Virus record (IMG/VR): IMGVR_UViG_3300021197_001761
Span: 1 to 32,283 of that record
Direction: 5' to 3' (one strand)
Origin: a virus
DNA length: 32,283 nt
Shown here: one piece after another, positions 1 to 9,100 of the stretch
How the letters are laid out: each line of letters opens with the position of its first letter
Position numbering within the stretch: the first letter of the stretch is position 1
Position numbers and translations under genes: made by a program
Notes under the pieces: generated by a model
What the model was told of the DNA's origin: nothing
Databases searched by the model: none
Seen by the model: the letters and a program-made list of their open reading frames with translations, nothing else

Positions 1-254
1 GCTGAATCGTAAGCTATTGTTTTTAAATGTATAAAAAAAAAGCTTTTAAATACTTGAAATCGTTGTAGCGCCCTACAATGCTGGGGGTGCTGATGTTCTT
101 AAAGTTTCATAAACAGAGTTATCCACAGAAACCGTGGATAACTCAATCAACCCCACGTTTATAAAGGGCTACAACCGAGTGCTAAATTGTCTGATCATTT
201 GGTTTTTTCCGTTACCAATATGCAAACAGCATTGTATGCCCCTGTTATGTGTAT
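1..254. other. Host flank, left side, no gene recognised
   Basis: This is host DNA outside the prophage. No convincing reading frame is present; the best is a 28-codon ATG frame without a ribosome binding site. It contains an 8-bp hairpin at 61-80 (CGTTGTAG/CTACAATG, one G-T pair) and the DnaA-box inverted repeat described separately. It looks like an intergenic or replication-control region. Joined to the right flank through one copy of GAAGG it gives the pre-integration site. Confidence 0.7.
116..144. repeat. Inverted repeat of two DnaA-box-like sequences in the host flank
   Basis: GAGTTATCCAC (116-126) and GTGGATAACTC (134-144) form a perfect 11-bp inverted repeat with a 7-base centre. 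The left arm plus the next base contains TTATCCACA (119-127), the consensus DnaA box. The right arm reads TTATCCACG on the other strand, one base off. The CAGAGTTATCCACAG context matches that of the E. coli oriC R4 box as I remember it. This suggests DnaA binding near a replication origin or a dnaA-regulated promoter, but only one GATC is nearby, so a full oriC is not shown. Confidence 0.5.
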
Positions 255-259
255 GAAGG
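255..259. repeat. Target-site duplication, left copy (GAAGG)
   Basis: GAAGG directly precedes the TGTA terminus at 260 and is repeated exactly after the TACA terminus at 32130-32134. The neighbouring bases do not match, so the duplication is 5 bp, the length made by Mu-family transposases. Confidence 0.93.
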
Positions 260-352
260 TGTAGCCGCCGAGCAAAAATGGGTAATAGCACGGGTTTAGT
301 TGGGTAAATGCAAATTACCCACGTAAGCCGCGCGGGTTATACTGGGTAAACT
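260..352 (+). repeat. Phage right terminus with transposase-binding-type repeats
   Basis: Inward from TGTA at 260, a TGGGTAA core occurs at 279-285, 301-307 and 343-349, with an inverted copy at 315-321. The second and third lie in a longer unit, CRCGGG-N6-TGGGTAAA, at 289-308 and 331-350. The same unit occurs on the minus strand at the other end (31957-31976). Several copies at both ends in matching orientation are what is expected of binding sites for the N-terminal domain of a MuA-type transposase. The 301-321 pair forms a 7-bp inverted repeat. Confidence 0.82.
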
Positions 353-363
353 AATTTAAATAA

Positions 364-380
364 GTTGCTCAATAAGCAAC
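364..380 (-). terminator. Possible weak terminator after the tail operon
   Basis: On the minus strand GTTGCT-TATTG-AGCAAC forms a 6-bp stem followed by TTATTTAAATT, 56 bases past the last tail gene. The stem is short and the T run is interrupted, so termination may be partial. Nothing else between 353 and 435 looks functional; the stretch is AT-rich. Confidence 0.4.
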
Positions 381-435
381 CAATCCATTTAAAATAAAAT
401 TGAATTAAGAGCTTTAAATAGTTTTTAAATAGTGT

Positions 436-660
436 TTAAACTTCAATCTCTGTGTAGGGTAATGTAGGTGCTGCACCCATAATGCGCCCATTTTCTATAT
501 ATACTGCACCTGTTTGAACGCTATCCCCTAGCGCAATGCTTTGGCTACTATCACTATACTCAACGAGTGTGGTACCGTTTGGGTTGACTGTGACTATGGT
601 TGCTATTGTGCGTTGGGTTTTATCGAGTACTGAGCCTAGGCGGTTTAGTGTATTAGACAT
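436..660 (-). CDS. Small distal tail protein, last gene of the late operon
   Basis: This 74-aa protein has no signal peptide or membrane segment. It is rich in Thr, Ser and Val with alternating beta-type patterns (for example TIATIVTVNPNGTTLVEY), suggesting a small beta domain. Its ATG lies 8 bases inside the end of the tail-hub gene, so the two are probably translationally coupled. Position at the end of the tail cluster suggests a tail-tip or assembly component, as for small terminal genes of D3112/B3-type phages. I do not recognise a named family. Confidence 0.72.
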   Translation of the reverse strand: MSNTLNRLGSVLDKTQRTIATIVTVNPNGTTLVEYSDSSQSIALGDSVQTGAVYIENGRIMGAAPTLPYTEIEV

Positions 661-2491
661 TGCTGATCACCTTTATGGTTTGGCTTACCGTTATAGCGCC
701 TTGAGCGTTAATAGAGGCGTTTATGGTTAGGCTGTCGCAGGTGGCTTTATATGTAGAATTGCTATAGGTAACACCTACTAACATACCTGGGCGAATAGGT
801 GGTAAGTCAGCTTTTATTTTTGTGCGCATTGTCGCTTGCTGCTTGTTACCACTGTTTGCTAACTCACACGTGCCGCGCTGCCTTGCTGCTTGGTTATCTG
901 TTATTAGGCTGTCTACCACATCACTTGCAAACTTATCGCCTAGCGTACCTGCACGCTTTATTTTACAGGCTACGCCTTGCTGCTCGCCCCTTACAAATAC
1001 TGCGTTATGCTCTTGGTTAATGGTTTGGCTTGTATTGTGCTCAAGTATGATTGAGTCGTTTAATATTACATCACAAATAGCGTTGTCGGTGTCCCATGGC
1101 ATTACAGGCCAAAGCGGCACAATAGATACCGTTTTGTTAGCGTTGTCTATATCAAGCATTGCGCCTACCGATTTAGCCACGCTTAATAATGCTGCCGCTG
1201 GGGTTAAATTTGTATAGCTAAATGCGCCTGTTGGTATTGCGTAATCAATCATTTGATTGTCGAGTGACCAGCCTGTATTTATTAAAATATCAGACATGAT
1301 CCCCGCAAGGGTTTTAGCCGTTGGGTTAGCGTAATTGGTAGCGCGGGCGTATGGCGCTGACAACAAGGCAAAACGACTACGGCAGCTTGCGCTATAACTT
1401 GCAGTTGCAAAGCTATTACTGGTGCTTGGCTGCTCGCAAATTACATAAAAATCGTAGCCATTTATTGAGATTTTAAGCTCTTGGCCCAGGGCACGTTCAA
1501 AGTCGATACGCGAACAGAATTTAATGTTACATGTGGCGCTAAATTGACCGCGTGAAATAGAATAACTAACGCTGCTAATTAGTATTTTTAAGTCGTCTGA
1601 TACACGCACACAATCGATAGTTGGCTGCATAATGTATGTATTCCTAATCTGGGGTTCTATGGGGATTTTGCGGTCAATAGTTGGTACATCGTCATCACCA
1701 CGAACAAGGCCACCCGGTACGCCCCAGTAGCAAATTTTATCGGGGTTGCTAAAGCGCATAACTAAACGGCCGTTGTGCGTGATTGCTGGCTCTGTAAACT
1801 CTATGTTCACGTAACCTTTAAACGGGTGATTACGCCAGTAGCATATGTATTCTTTATCTGTGTTGCCGTAGTGAATCACAAGCTCACGCGACTCTAACAC
1901 TGGCTTTATATGCCAGTGCTGTTCTCGTGATGTTGCTAGTAATTCTGCGGTATTCCAACGCTGGCTAAACTCACTATGCTCAACCTTTAATTGAGTTAAC
2001 CAGTTAAAATCTTTCTCGTTGTATTCAATTGCAGTAATGATTTTATAAGGCATTTGAATAGTGTTTGATACATAGCCACCATTGCCCCACTTAACGCTAT
2101 TATATGTTGTTACTAATGCGATTGATTGCCAATCAAAGCTAAATGCATTGTGAGTTGCTTTAGCGCTGCTAAACGCTGTTTCAAGCTCACTTTTAACACT
2201 CTGCGTATGCCATGATTGGTTTTTATATTCGGCTATTAATAGCGGGGTTAACCAGCTTAAATCTGAATCAACACCTATGTTTGCCTGTAAAAAAGGTAAC
2301 GTTGGATCAACTGGTTCTGAACCGTCATCACCAAAACTGAATGTAAGCGGTGGCTTATTTGCTGTGAGCGGCTTATTAAATCTAAATGTAACTAAATAAG
2401 CTGATGCTTCTTCAGTTCCAAATTTAAACGATAATGGAGGAACGTTTAAACCAGCCTTTTTAGTGAAGTTTATAGCTAAAGGTTTCTCCAT
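653..2491 (-). CDS. Tail hub/tip protein (minor tail protein)
   Basis: A 612-aa protein counted from ATG at 2491, which has GAGA about 7 bases upstream. A TTG four codons earlier (2503), overlapping the upstream stop as TTGA, is an alternative start. The C-terminal ~300 residues have the look of a siphophage tail-hub/baseplate protein (TLAGIMSDILINTGWSL, then beta-rich segments). The N-terminal ~270 residues are repetitive: residues 5-25 and 34-54 share the pattern NF-K...PPL-F-FG. Two later segments share D-WLT-L...SQ-W-T, and CYW occurs twice. Such repeats fit a surface-exposed or receptor-contacting region. The hub role is inferred from size and position; receptor binding is a guess. Confidence 0.72.
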   Translation of the reverse strand: MEKPLAINFTKKAGLNVPPLSFKFGTEEASAYLVTFRFNKPLTANKPPLTFSFGDDGSEPVDPTLPFLQANIGVDSDLSWLTPLLIAEYKNQSWHTQSVKSELETAFSSAKATHNAFSFDWQSIALVTTYNSVKWGNGGYVSNTIQMPYKIITAIEYNEKDFNWLTQLKVEHSEFSQRWNTAELLATSREQHWHIKPVLESRELVIHYGNTDKEYICYWRNHPFKGYVNIEFTEPAITHNGRLVMRFSNPDKICYWGVPGGLVRGDDDVPTIDRKIPIEPQIRNTYIMQPTIDCVRVSDDLKILISSVSYSISRGQFSATCNIKFCSRIDFERALGQELKISINGYDFYVICEQPSTSNSFATASYSASCRSRFALLSAPYARATNYANPTAKTLAGIMSDILINTGWSLDNQMIDYAIPTGAFSYTNLTPAAALLSVAKSVGAMLDIDNANKTVSIVPLWPVMPWDTDNAICDVILNDSIILEHNTSQTINQEHNAVFVRGEQQGVACKIKRAGTLGDKFASDVVDSLITDNQAARQRGTCELANSGNKQQATMRTKIKADLPPIRPGMLVGVTYSNSTYKATCDSLTINASINAQGAITVSQTIKVISNV

Positions 2492-2499
2492 TTTAATTC

Positions 2500-2790
2500 T
2501 CAATTATTAGGGTATGTTTTTAATGCAGGGGTCACATTATCAACGGTACTAACAGCATAAGCACCTGTTTTATCGAAGCACAGCACAGTTAAAGTATTTA
2601 AATTGGCTAATCTAAAATAGAACTCACCATTAGCTCCTGTGTTAGCAAAAGCGACTGGCATATAGTTTGTTTTGTCTAATGCTACAATCATTTGAGACTG
2701 CAACACCAAATCTTTTTTTGGCTCAATTTTCCCATCAACGTAAATCTCGTCAGGGATTGTTGCAGCACCATAAGTCAGTTTATATTTCAT
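2500..2790 (-). CDS. Small tail-cluster protein, possibly carbohydrate- or fibre-associated
   Basis: A 96-aa protein without signal peptide. Its middle (IVALDKTNYMPVAFANTGANGEFYFRLANLNTL, split here by description only at residues ~35-68) resembles a small beta-sandwich or carboxypeptidase-regulatory-like fold in which GxFxF strands follow a short loop. It starts at ATG 2790 with a GGGGG ribosome binding site, overlapping the upstream stop as TAATG, and ends against the hub gene. The gene sits between two tail genes and is more AT-rich by eye than the rest of the late region. Function not recognised. Confidence 0.65.
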   Translation of the reverse strand: MKYKLTYGAATIPDEIYVDGKIEPKKDLVLQSQMIVALDKTNYMPVAFANTGANGEFYFRLANLNTLTVLCFDKTGAYAVSTVDNVTPALKTYPNN

Positions 2791-3674
2791 TAAACCCCCA
2801 AATAAAACCGCGCGCGATTAAAATATAGATAATCACCAATAACCTCAAACATAGCTGGCCAAGACTGGGGAGCGGCTAGCGGAATTTCAACAAATGGAAA
2901 TAATGCAGATAACTTTTCAGAGCTATTATTGACAAGTAAAGGCCCCCAAACTCCGGTGCTAGAAAATGCAGTTACTTTGCTAAATAAGTCTTTGTTATTT
3001 GCTGGATTTATTGGTCCTACAGTTCCTATCGAGCCTAAGCTGCCTGTGTTTACGTCTACTAAAATTGGAAAAGATGTATTCTTATTAAGAAATGATTGAT
3101 GATCACTGTAACTAGAGAACAACTGACAAACGTCATAGTCTTTATAAAAACCATAATTACCTATCGCTGTATACGCAAGATTATGGCCATTACTCTCTAA
3201 TTTCCCTATGAAGCAAGCTGCACTTGAAGTGCTGGTTCCAATATCATACAAGAGCAAATAACAACTTTCATTAGTTGCCAATATCACCCACTTAGAAGCT
3301 TTTTTGTCTATCATCTGGTTGTAGTTCGATAAGTCACTAGTTAGCTTTTCTGTCCAGCTACTATATTTTAATGATGATATTGGCTCTTCTATCGAATTGT
3401 ATGCGTCAATAGCCCCAAAAAGTGCTGCTCTATCACCCCAATCCGTATTGCGTCCATCATCATAAATCAAATACATCCAAGCGCGGCTTGCGGGGCTAAA
3501 AATCATATTTTTATTATCAGCTGATATCTCCTCCAAAACCCAACCCGCTGGTTGCTTTGTGCCGTAACCATCAATTAAACATTTTTTAAACACATCAACT
3601 GCTGACCCATGTGTTTGAGTCAGCTGCGGTGCGCCGGGGTCATCCCATCTATAAACTGTTACTGGTGAAGTCAT
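2790..3674 (-). CDS. Tail-cluster protein of unknown function, candidate tail tip or adhesin
   Basis: A 294-aa protein with no signal or membrane segment. The N terminus is VTVYRWDDPGAPQLTQ; the rest is rich in aromatic residues, Ser and Asn with short beta-type stretches. The start is set by AAGGA eight to ten bases before ATG 3674. It is followed without gap by the 96-aa gene. The pair 2500-3674 looks more AT-rich than the flanking tail genes, which may mark a module exchanged with host-range changes. Related proteins occur in the tail modules of B3-like phages, but I cannot assign a structural role from sequence. Confidence 0.65.
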   Translation of the reverse strand: MTSPVTVYRWDDPGAPQLTQTHGSAVDVFKKCLIDGYGTKQPAGWVLEEISADNKNMIFSPASRAWMYLIYDDGRNTDWGDRAALFGAIDAYNSIEEPISSLKYSSWTEKLTSDLSNYNQMIDKKASKWVILATNESCYLLLYDIGTSTSSAACFIGKLESNGHNLAYTAIGNYGFYKDYDVCQLFSSYSDHQSFLNKNTSFPILVDVNTGSLGSIGTVGPINPANNKDLFSKVTAFSSTGVWGPLLVNNSSEKLSALFPFVEIPLAAPQSWPAMFEVIGDYLYFNRARFYLGV

Positions 3675-3679
3675 AATTT

Positions 3680-5794
3680 TTAATCCTTATTTCCACGAAA
3701 ACTTAAAGTTGAATTGTCACGTACTATTTCTGAGTGGCCCGGTGATACTGAGCGCGTAACCATGGTTGGTTTACTGGCGGCTATGGTTTCAAATAAAAAC
3801 GCTTCACCGGGGTTTAGGCCTGCACCAAACGCTGCTTTGCGCAATATGAAATACGGTGCGCCTGCAAATGAGTTTATAGGTGCACAGTCATTTAGCGTGT
3901 CGCCGCTGTAAATGTTACCGACTGATTCACCAATAACGTTATAAGCCGTTGTTGATGTGAACACGATTGCCCAGCGCTGTGCTATTGCGCCTATGTTTGT
4001 AAGCTCTATTGGGTACTGCGTGGTATTGATTGCACTTGATGCGGATGCGCCTGTATCACCAAAATTGTTTTGCCATGCCGCTAATGTGCGCTCGTCTTTA
4101 GTTTGGGCTTGAAAGTCACCAAGCACTTGTACGCTGCTGACTGTAGCCCCCGCTGGGTAAGCGCGGCTCAGCGGGGTTAATAAGCTTAGTTTAGTGCTGT
4201 CTATGTCATTTATCAGTGCCAGTTCAGACTGAATAGCCGTGATAATAAACGGCCCAGTAAACGCGCTAACCCCGGCATTAATGGTGATGGTGCCGGTGGT
4301 CGCATCGTAGCTGTAATTATCGTTAGTAACAGACCACAGACTTGCACCTAAGCTGTCTACAATGTCGATAAAATCGGCATCGGCTAACACGTTAACTGTT
4401 TGGCCGCTGGTAAGCGTTGCTGCTGCTGTGCGCTCGCGATTTTGCACACTGATTGGGTTGAAATTATGAAAAATACGTACAGTGCCGCCACCGGGCAACG
4501 TTGAGGTGTCAAACTCGCCCGGTGGTGAGGGTACTGTTGTTACTTCAACTTCGTTGTAATCGTAGCTTATTGAGTCAGGCTTTACGCCCTCGGCAAATAC
4601 CAGTTCAACATACCCAGTATCGCTTACTGTGCCGGTTACTTTGGTGCCAGTTATTGCACCGCTTAAATCGCTTGATGCGCTAAGCATGGCACCTGCGGTT
4701 GTTTCAAAGGTTATATAAAGTGAGTCACGCGCAAAGCTTGAGTTGGGTAGCTGCCACTGTTTTTTTGTGATTTCTAAGTTGCTTCTTATGATAATAGCAC
4801 CGAGATTAGCTTGTACTGTGCTGTTATATTCAACGGGGTCTATTTCAGTTATAACCCCGGTTTCATAGTCAATTGTTGCAAATACATAGCCATCGTGAAT
4901 GAAATTGCCTAAGCCATCATCTTCAAATATTCCTTCAATACCTACTTTTCTGACTCGTACCGAGTTTTTTAAAACGCGCTCACCGGGGGCTAGCGTAAGG
5001 GTTGGGCTGGTCGAAAACGAATGAAATCGCATATCTTCTTCAGACATATAACTAAGCGTAAAATACTTATGCTTAGTAACCGGTTGGGTTAATGATGCTG
5101 ATACGATACCGTTTTCAAATGTAAGTCTTGATTGCGCCATATGCTCAGTTAAAACAGCTAAATGAACACCAAGGCTTGTTCCATGACCTATATATCGAGC
5201 ATATTGGTACTCGGCAAAAAAGTGCGGATCACCAATCAGCATATCGGGAACCGGTATATTAACTTCGGTGATGTTGCCAAAGCTTTGAATGCGCTTTGTG
5301 CGGTACACGCTGAACGCAGGCTCTGCATCGGGTTTTAAGCCCACTTTAGTATTAATTGTTTTAACGCTTGGCGTTAGTGAGCGCATGACCGATTCAACTG
5401 TAAGCTCCTGCCCTTGATTATCAACTGGGGCAGTTAAAATGCTGGTACCATGAAATTTAGTTGTTTCAAGGCCGAGTAAAGGCAGCATGTCGGCTACTGT
5501 ATCGGTGTCTTTTAGCTCTTGAGCTTCTACCAGTAGCACATTTACAAGTGCATCGTCTGGTTGGTCGCTTAAGAATATATGCGCGTCTTGCAAACGGCTT
5601 GCATCGTCTGTGCTAAGCGCTGGGTAAAGCTTTACTAAATCAAACGATGAACGCGCATGATCAATATCACTAATTGAGCTAAACACATCGTTAAGTTTAC
5701 CGCTTACAATTGCATTGCTGGTACGGTGGCCGCCAGCGTATAGCTCGTTGCCAATGCGCTGTGGTTTAAATATTTTTAAATCGGTTCTAAGCAT
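3680..5794 (-). CDS. Large distal tail structural protein
   Basis: A 704-aa protein from ATG 5794 with AAAGG upstream, lying 10 bases after the 120-aa gene. It is cytoplasmic in type and mostly beta-rich with many Thr/Ser/Gly/Asp stretches, especially residues ~370-560. The C-terminal part includes a segment (PYFILRKAAFGAGLNPGEAF) conserved in appearance among minor tail proteins of Mu-like siphophages. Order after the tape measure protein and before the hub protein places it in the distal tail or baseplate. Tail membership is well supported by context; the exact role is not. Confidence 0.72.
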   Translation of the reverse strand: MLRTDLKIFKPQRIGNELYAGGHRTSNAIVSGKLNDVFSSISDIDHARSSFDLVKLYPALSTDDASRLQDAHIFLSDQPDDALVNVLLVEAQELKDTDTVADMLPLLGLETTKFHGTSILTAPVDNQGQELTVESVMRSLTPSVKTINTKVGLKPDAEPAFSVYRTKRIQSFGNITEVNIPVPDMLIGDPHFFAEYQYARYIGHGTSLGVHLAVLTEHMAQSRLTFENGIVSASLTQPVTKHKYFTLSYMSEEDMRFHSFSTSPTLTLAPGERVLKNSVRVRKVGIEGIFEDDGLGNFIHDGYVFATIDYETGVITEIDPVEYNSTVQANLGAIIIRSNLEITKKQWQLPNSSFARDSLYITFETTAGAMLSASSDLSGAITGTKVTGTVSDTGYVELVFAEGVKPDSISYDYNEVEVTTVPSPPGEFDTSTLPGGGTVRIFHNFNPISVQNRERTAAATLTSGQTVNVLADADFIDIVDSLGASLWSVTNDNYSYDATTGTITINAGVSAFTGPFIITAIQSELALINDIDSTKLSLLTPLSRAYPAGATVSSVQVLGDFQAQTKDERTLAAWQNNFGDTGASASSAINTTQYPIELTNIGAIAQRWAIVFTSTTAYNVIGESVGNIYSGDTLNDCAPINSFAGAPYFILRKAAFGAGLNPGEAFLFETIAASKPTMVTRSVSPGHSEIVRDNSTLSFRGNKD

Positions 5795-5804
5795 TATTTG
5801 GCCT

Positions 5805-6167
5805 TTAAACGGTTTTTAAACGTAGGTTTACGTTTTGGTAATGGGTTGGTGCTGCGTCTGAAAAGTAGGTATGTGGCGTGGCTTCTACTGCTTTTTGGGT
5901 GTGGTCCCAAACAACATTAAACACCGTGCCGCGTATAGTTATTTCAAAGGCATCAAGCGTGGTTTTTGCATGCTCAAGTAATGGATTAACTACGCTTGCC
6001 TGTTCAAAATCGCTGTATAAATTAATTGGGCGGCCTAGTGGAATAAGGGTTTTTTCTATGTGCTGCGCGCCGTTTAATGCGCGCTCTGCTTGCTCGGCAA
6101 CCGGTATGTAGTCGATTTCATCAAGCCATGTAAAATTATCTAATTGCTGTGCGTTAATAATAATCAT
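5805..6167 (-). CDS. Small tail protein directly after the tape measure gene
   Basis: A 120-aa protein whose ATG (6167) overlaps the tape measure stop. No signal peptide or membrane segment is present. Residues ~82-105 (DAFEITIRGTVFNVVWDH) alternate hydrophobic and polar as in a beta sandwich. In B3/D3112-type phages a protein of this size sits at the same place between the tape measure and the large minor tail protein, so it is likely a distal tail component. No named family is recognised. Confidence 0.68.
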   Translation of the reverse strand: MIIINAQQLDNFTWLDEIDYIPVAEQAERALNGAQHIEKTLIPLGRPINLYSDFEQASVVNPLLEHAKTTLDAFEITIRGTVFNVVWDHTQKAVEATPHTYFSDAAPTHYQNVNLRLKTV

Positions 6168-9100
6168 TGGGTGTTACTCAACTGTTCTAGGCGTTGTAAA
6201 AACTGCTCTTCAAAATCAGCTAAAATACTGGCGGTTTGCCCACCTGGTAAAGCAAGCTCTAAGCGTACTGTTTTAGCGTTAGTGGTGCTTGGTTGCTGCT
6301 TTTTAAGTAGCGCAACAAGCTGGTTAACGGCGTTAGTAAGGCTGTTTAACTGAGTGTTAGAGGGGCTGTAACTAGGCGCGTTATTGCTCGCTGGCGAATA
6401 GCTTGGGGTGCTGCTGTACGTAGGTGGTACATATTGCTGCACCGCTTTTTGAGCTGTTTGCTGTGCTTTTAGCGCGTTTCGCTGTGCGTTAATGGCTGCA
6501 TTTAATGTGCTTTTTTGCTCACGTGTTAAATACGTAAGCTGCTTATTAATTTTATTGTATAAATCGCTAAGGGCGGCGCTGGTGCTGGCGTTATCGATTT
6601 GGCTGCTAAATTTACCAAATTGGCTATTAGAAAAACCCTCATTAGCACGTTTCGCTTTTTCGTCACGTATGGCCTTGCTGTCTAGGTCGTATGCGCCTGT
6701 GCCGTTTTTTTCTTGGTAGTCTACAACATCGCTTACACTGGCTCGCTGTGCTGAGTTATAACGCCCTACACTGGTAGCTGCTGTGCTTGCTGAACGTGAT
6801 ACACGGTCTAACTCGTCGCGCTGCTCACGTAGGCTTTTAGTGGCAAACTCGTTGGCTTTTACTTGGTCGTTAGTGGCTTGCGTAGCTGCGCGGGTAGATG
6901 CTGTGGCCGCATCTTGAGCGCCTTTAAAATCGCCCAATAAGTTATTTACAACGGCTAATACATCGCCCAAACGCTCTTTTTGATAGTTGTATTCTTGGGC
7001 TGTTAACGTGCCTGCTGAGTAACGATCGTTTAAGCGGGCTAATTCATCCGTTAGCCGGCTGTGCTCTCTTTGCAATTGGCCTAGGCTTGCCAGTTCTAAC
7101 TGCTGAACACGGTTTAAGTCGGTGGTTTGGTCGGTTAAGCGTTGCTGCTGAATAGTAAGCGCGGCTTGGGCTTGGGCTTTTTGTTCTGCGGTGGCCGTGC
7201 TGCTTGCCATTACTTGCTGATTAGTAATGATTGCCGCACGGGTTTGATCAAGCTCACGGGCAAAGCGATTAACCGCGTCGCTGTTTGTGTCGGTAACAGG
7301 CTTAAGGGCATTTGCTTTTTCAATGAGCTTATCTAGCTCTTTAGTTAACCCCAGTGCAGCCGCTGCGGCTTGAATGCTTGCGGGTATGGTTTGGTCTGTT
7401 GCATCTGCGGCGGCTATAGCAGCCTCTGCCCATTTTAAATATGCCTGGCGTTGTATGCCTAATGGCTGCTCTGATTGCTGCATTAGCTCATAAGCTGCGC
7501 GCAGCTTATTAGCTGTATCGTCTAGGGCTTTGGTTGATGTTAAACCAAGCTCTTTGTAGGCTTTTTCAACATCGCCAGCAAATACCTTTTGGCGCTCAAG
7601 CATTGCGCCGTGCTCTTCAAATTTAATTTGTAGGGCATCTAAAATAGCCAACTGGCCTTGGTACTGCTCACCCGCGCCTTGTATTGCCACACGTGCTGAT
7701 TCAATGCTTTGAATAAAGCCATCAACCCCAACGGTTACACCGTCCATGGCTGTTGCTTGTTGCTCTAATGACGCAATGGTTTTAAGGGCTTCGGGTAACG
7801 ATAAGCTTAAAAACGCCTGGCGCTGCTTTTCAGCTTCTAAGGTTTTAGCGGTGGCCTCGGCGAGTTTTTGTTGCTGGTACTCAACATTTATATACTGCTG
7901 GTTTGCCTCATCCCAAATAAGTGTGCCGTTTTCTATTAGCGCGTCTAACTCGGTCATGTTGGTAATAACTAAACCGGTAGAATTAGATAAATACTTTAGC
8001 TCGTCAGCAAGTAACTGGGCTTGCTGGGCTGATTGCTGCTTAGATTTGCGCAGCGCTTCTTCTGCTACTAGCAGGTCTTTGTATAGTAAACCTACGTCTA
8101 TTAACTCGGTAATTAACCAGGTGTATAAGCCGGCTTTGCCCACGGCTTTTAAGGCCATGCCCCACTTACCCGCTGCAATGCCTGCGGCATTGGTGGCTAC
8201 GGTGGTTGCGCCTATGGCGGCTTGATAGGTTCTTAGCGATGCAATGGCCGTAGTAGCGCCGCTGATCACACTGCTAAAATAGGTGCCTACTTTAAGGGCT
8301 AACCATACTTTGGCTACGGTGGCTATTGCATCGCGGTATTCGTACATGGTAGTAACGGTGTTTTGTATTGCTTTACCCGTACTTACAATGGCGTCACTAA
8401 TTTGCTGCGCCCATTCTTTTAAACGGCCATCTTTGGCCATGGCTGCAAATTCGGTATTAAGGGCGGTTATTTGCCCTTTTAACCACTCCATAGCGCCACT
8501 TTGCGCTATAAGGTTATAAAACTGGGCCATGTTGTCTTTAGCGTTAGATACCTGCCCGCTAAATAACGCCATTTGCGCAGCTGCTGAGCCAACGCTACTA
8601 CGCCCCATTTCATCTATTAAGCCTTTAATTACATCGCGGCCCAACTTACCTGCTGTAGATAATTGCTGTAATTCTTGTACGTTTTTGCCGGTTGATTTTT
8701 GTAGTAAATCCCAAACAGGTATACCCCGTTCAACCAGCTGTAGTATTTCCTCGCCTTGTAATTTTTGTTTTGCCCATGCTTGGCCTAATGCCAGGCTAAC
8801 GCCTTGTACCTCTTGAAACCCACCGCCTAGCTTTAATGCTTGGTCGGTAATGGCCTGCATGGTGCCATCCATTGGATCAAGGCCAAACGCTTTAAGTTTT
8901 ACAAACGCCTGGCTTACTTCGTCCATTTGTAACGGGGTTTTTAGGGTAAAGTCTTTTACCCATGCGGTGGCTTTATCACCTGCGGCAATGCTGCCCATAA
9001 GCCCCTGCATTTGTACGCCTAGCTTTTCAAACTTATCACCGGTGCTAAATACTTGGCTTACTGCTTGGGCTACCCGATCAAGCCCCACATACGCGGCAGC

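Noticed and set aside
61-180. 28-codon reading frame in the left host flank
   Set aside because: No ribosome binding site, very short, and it runs through the DnaA-box inverted repeat.
7746-8225. 159-aa plus-strand open frame
   Set aside because: Antisense to the tape measure gene, rich in Cys and Ser from reversed codons; not a gene.
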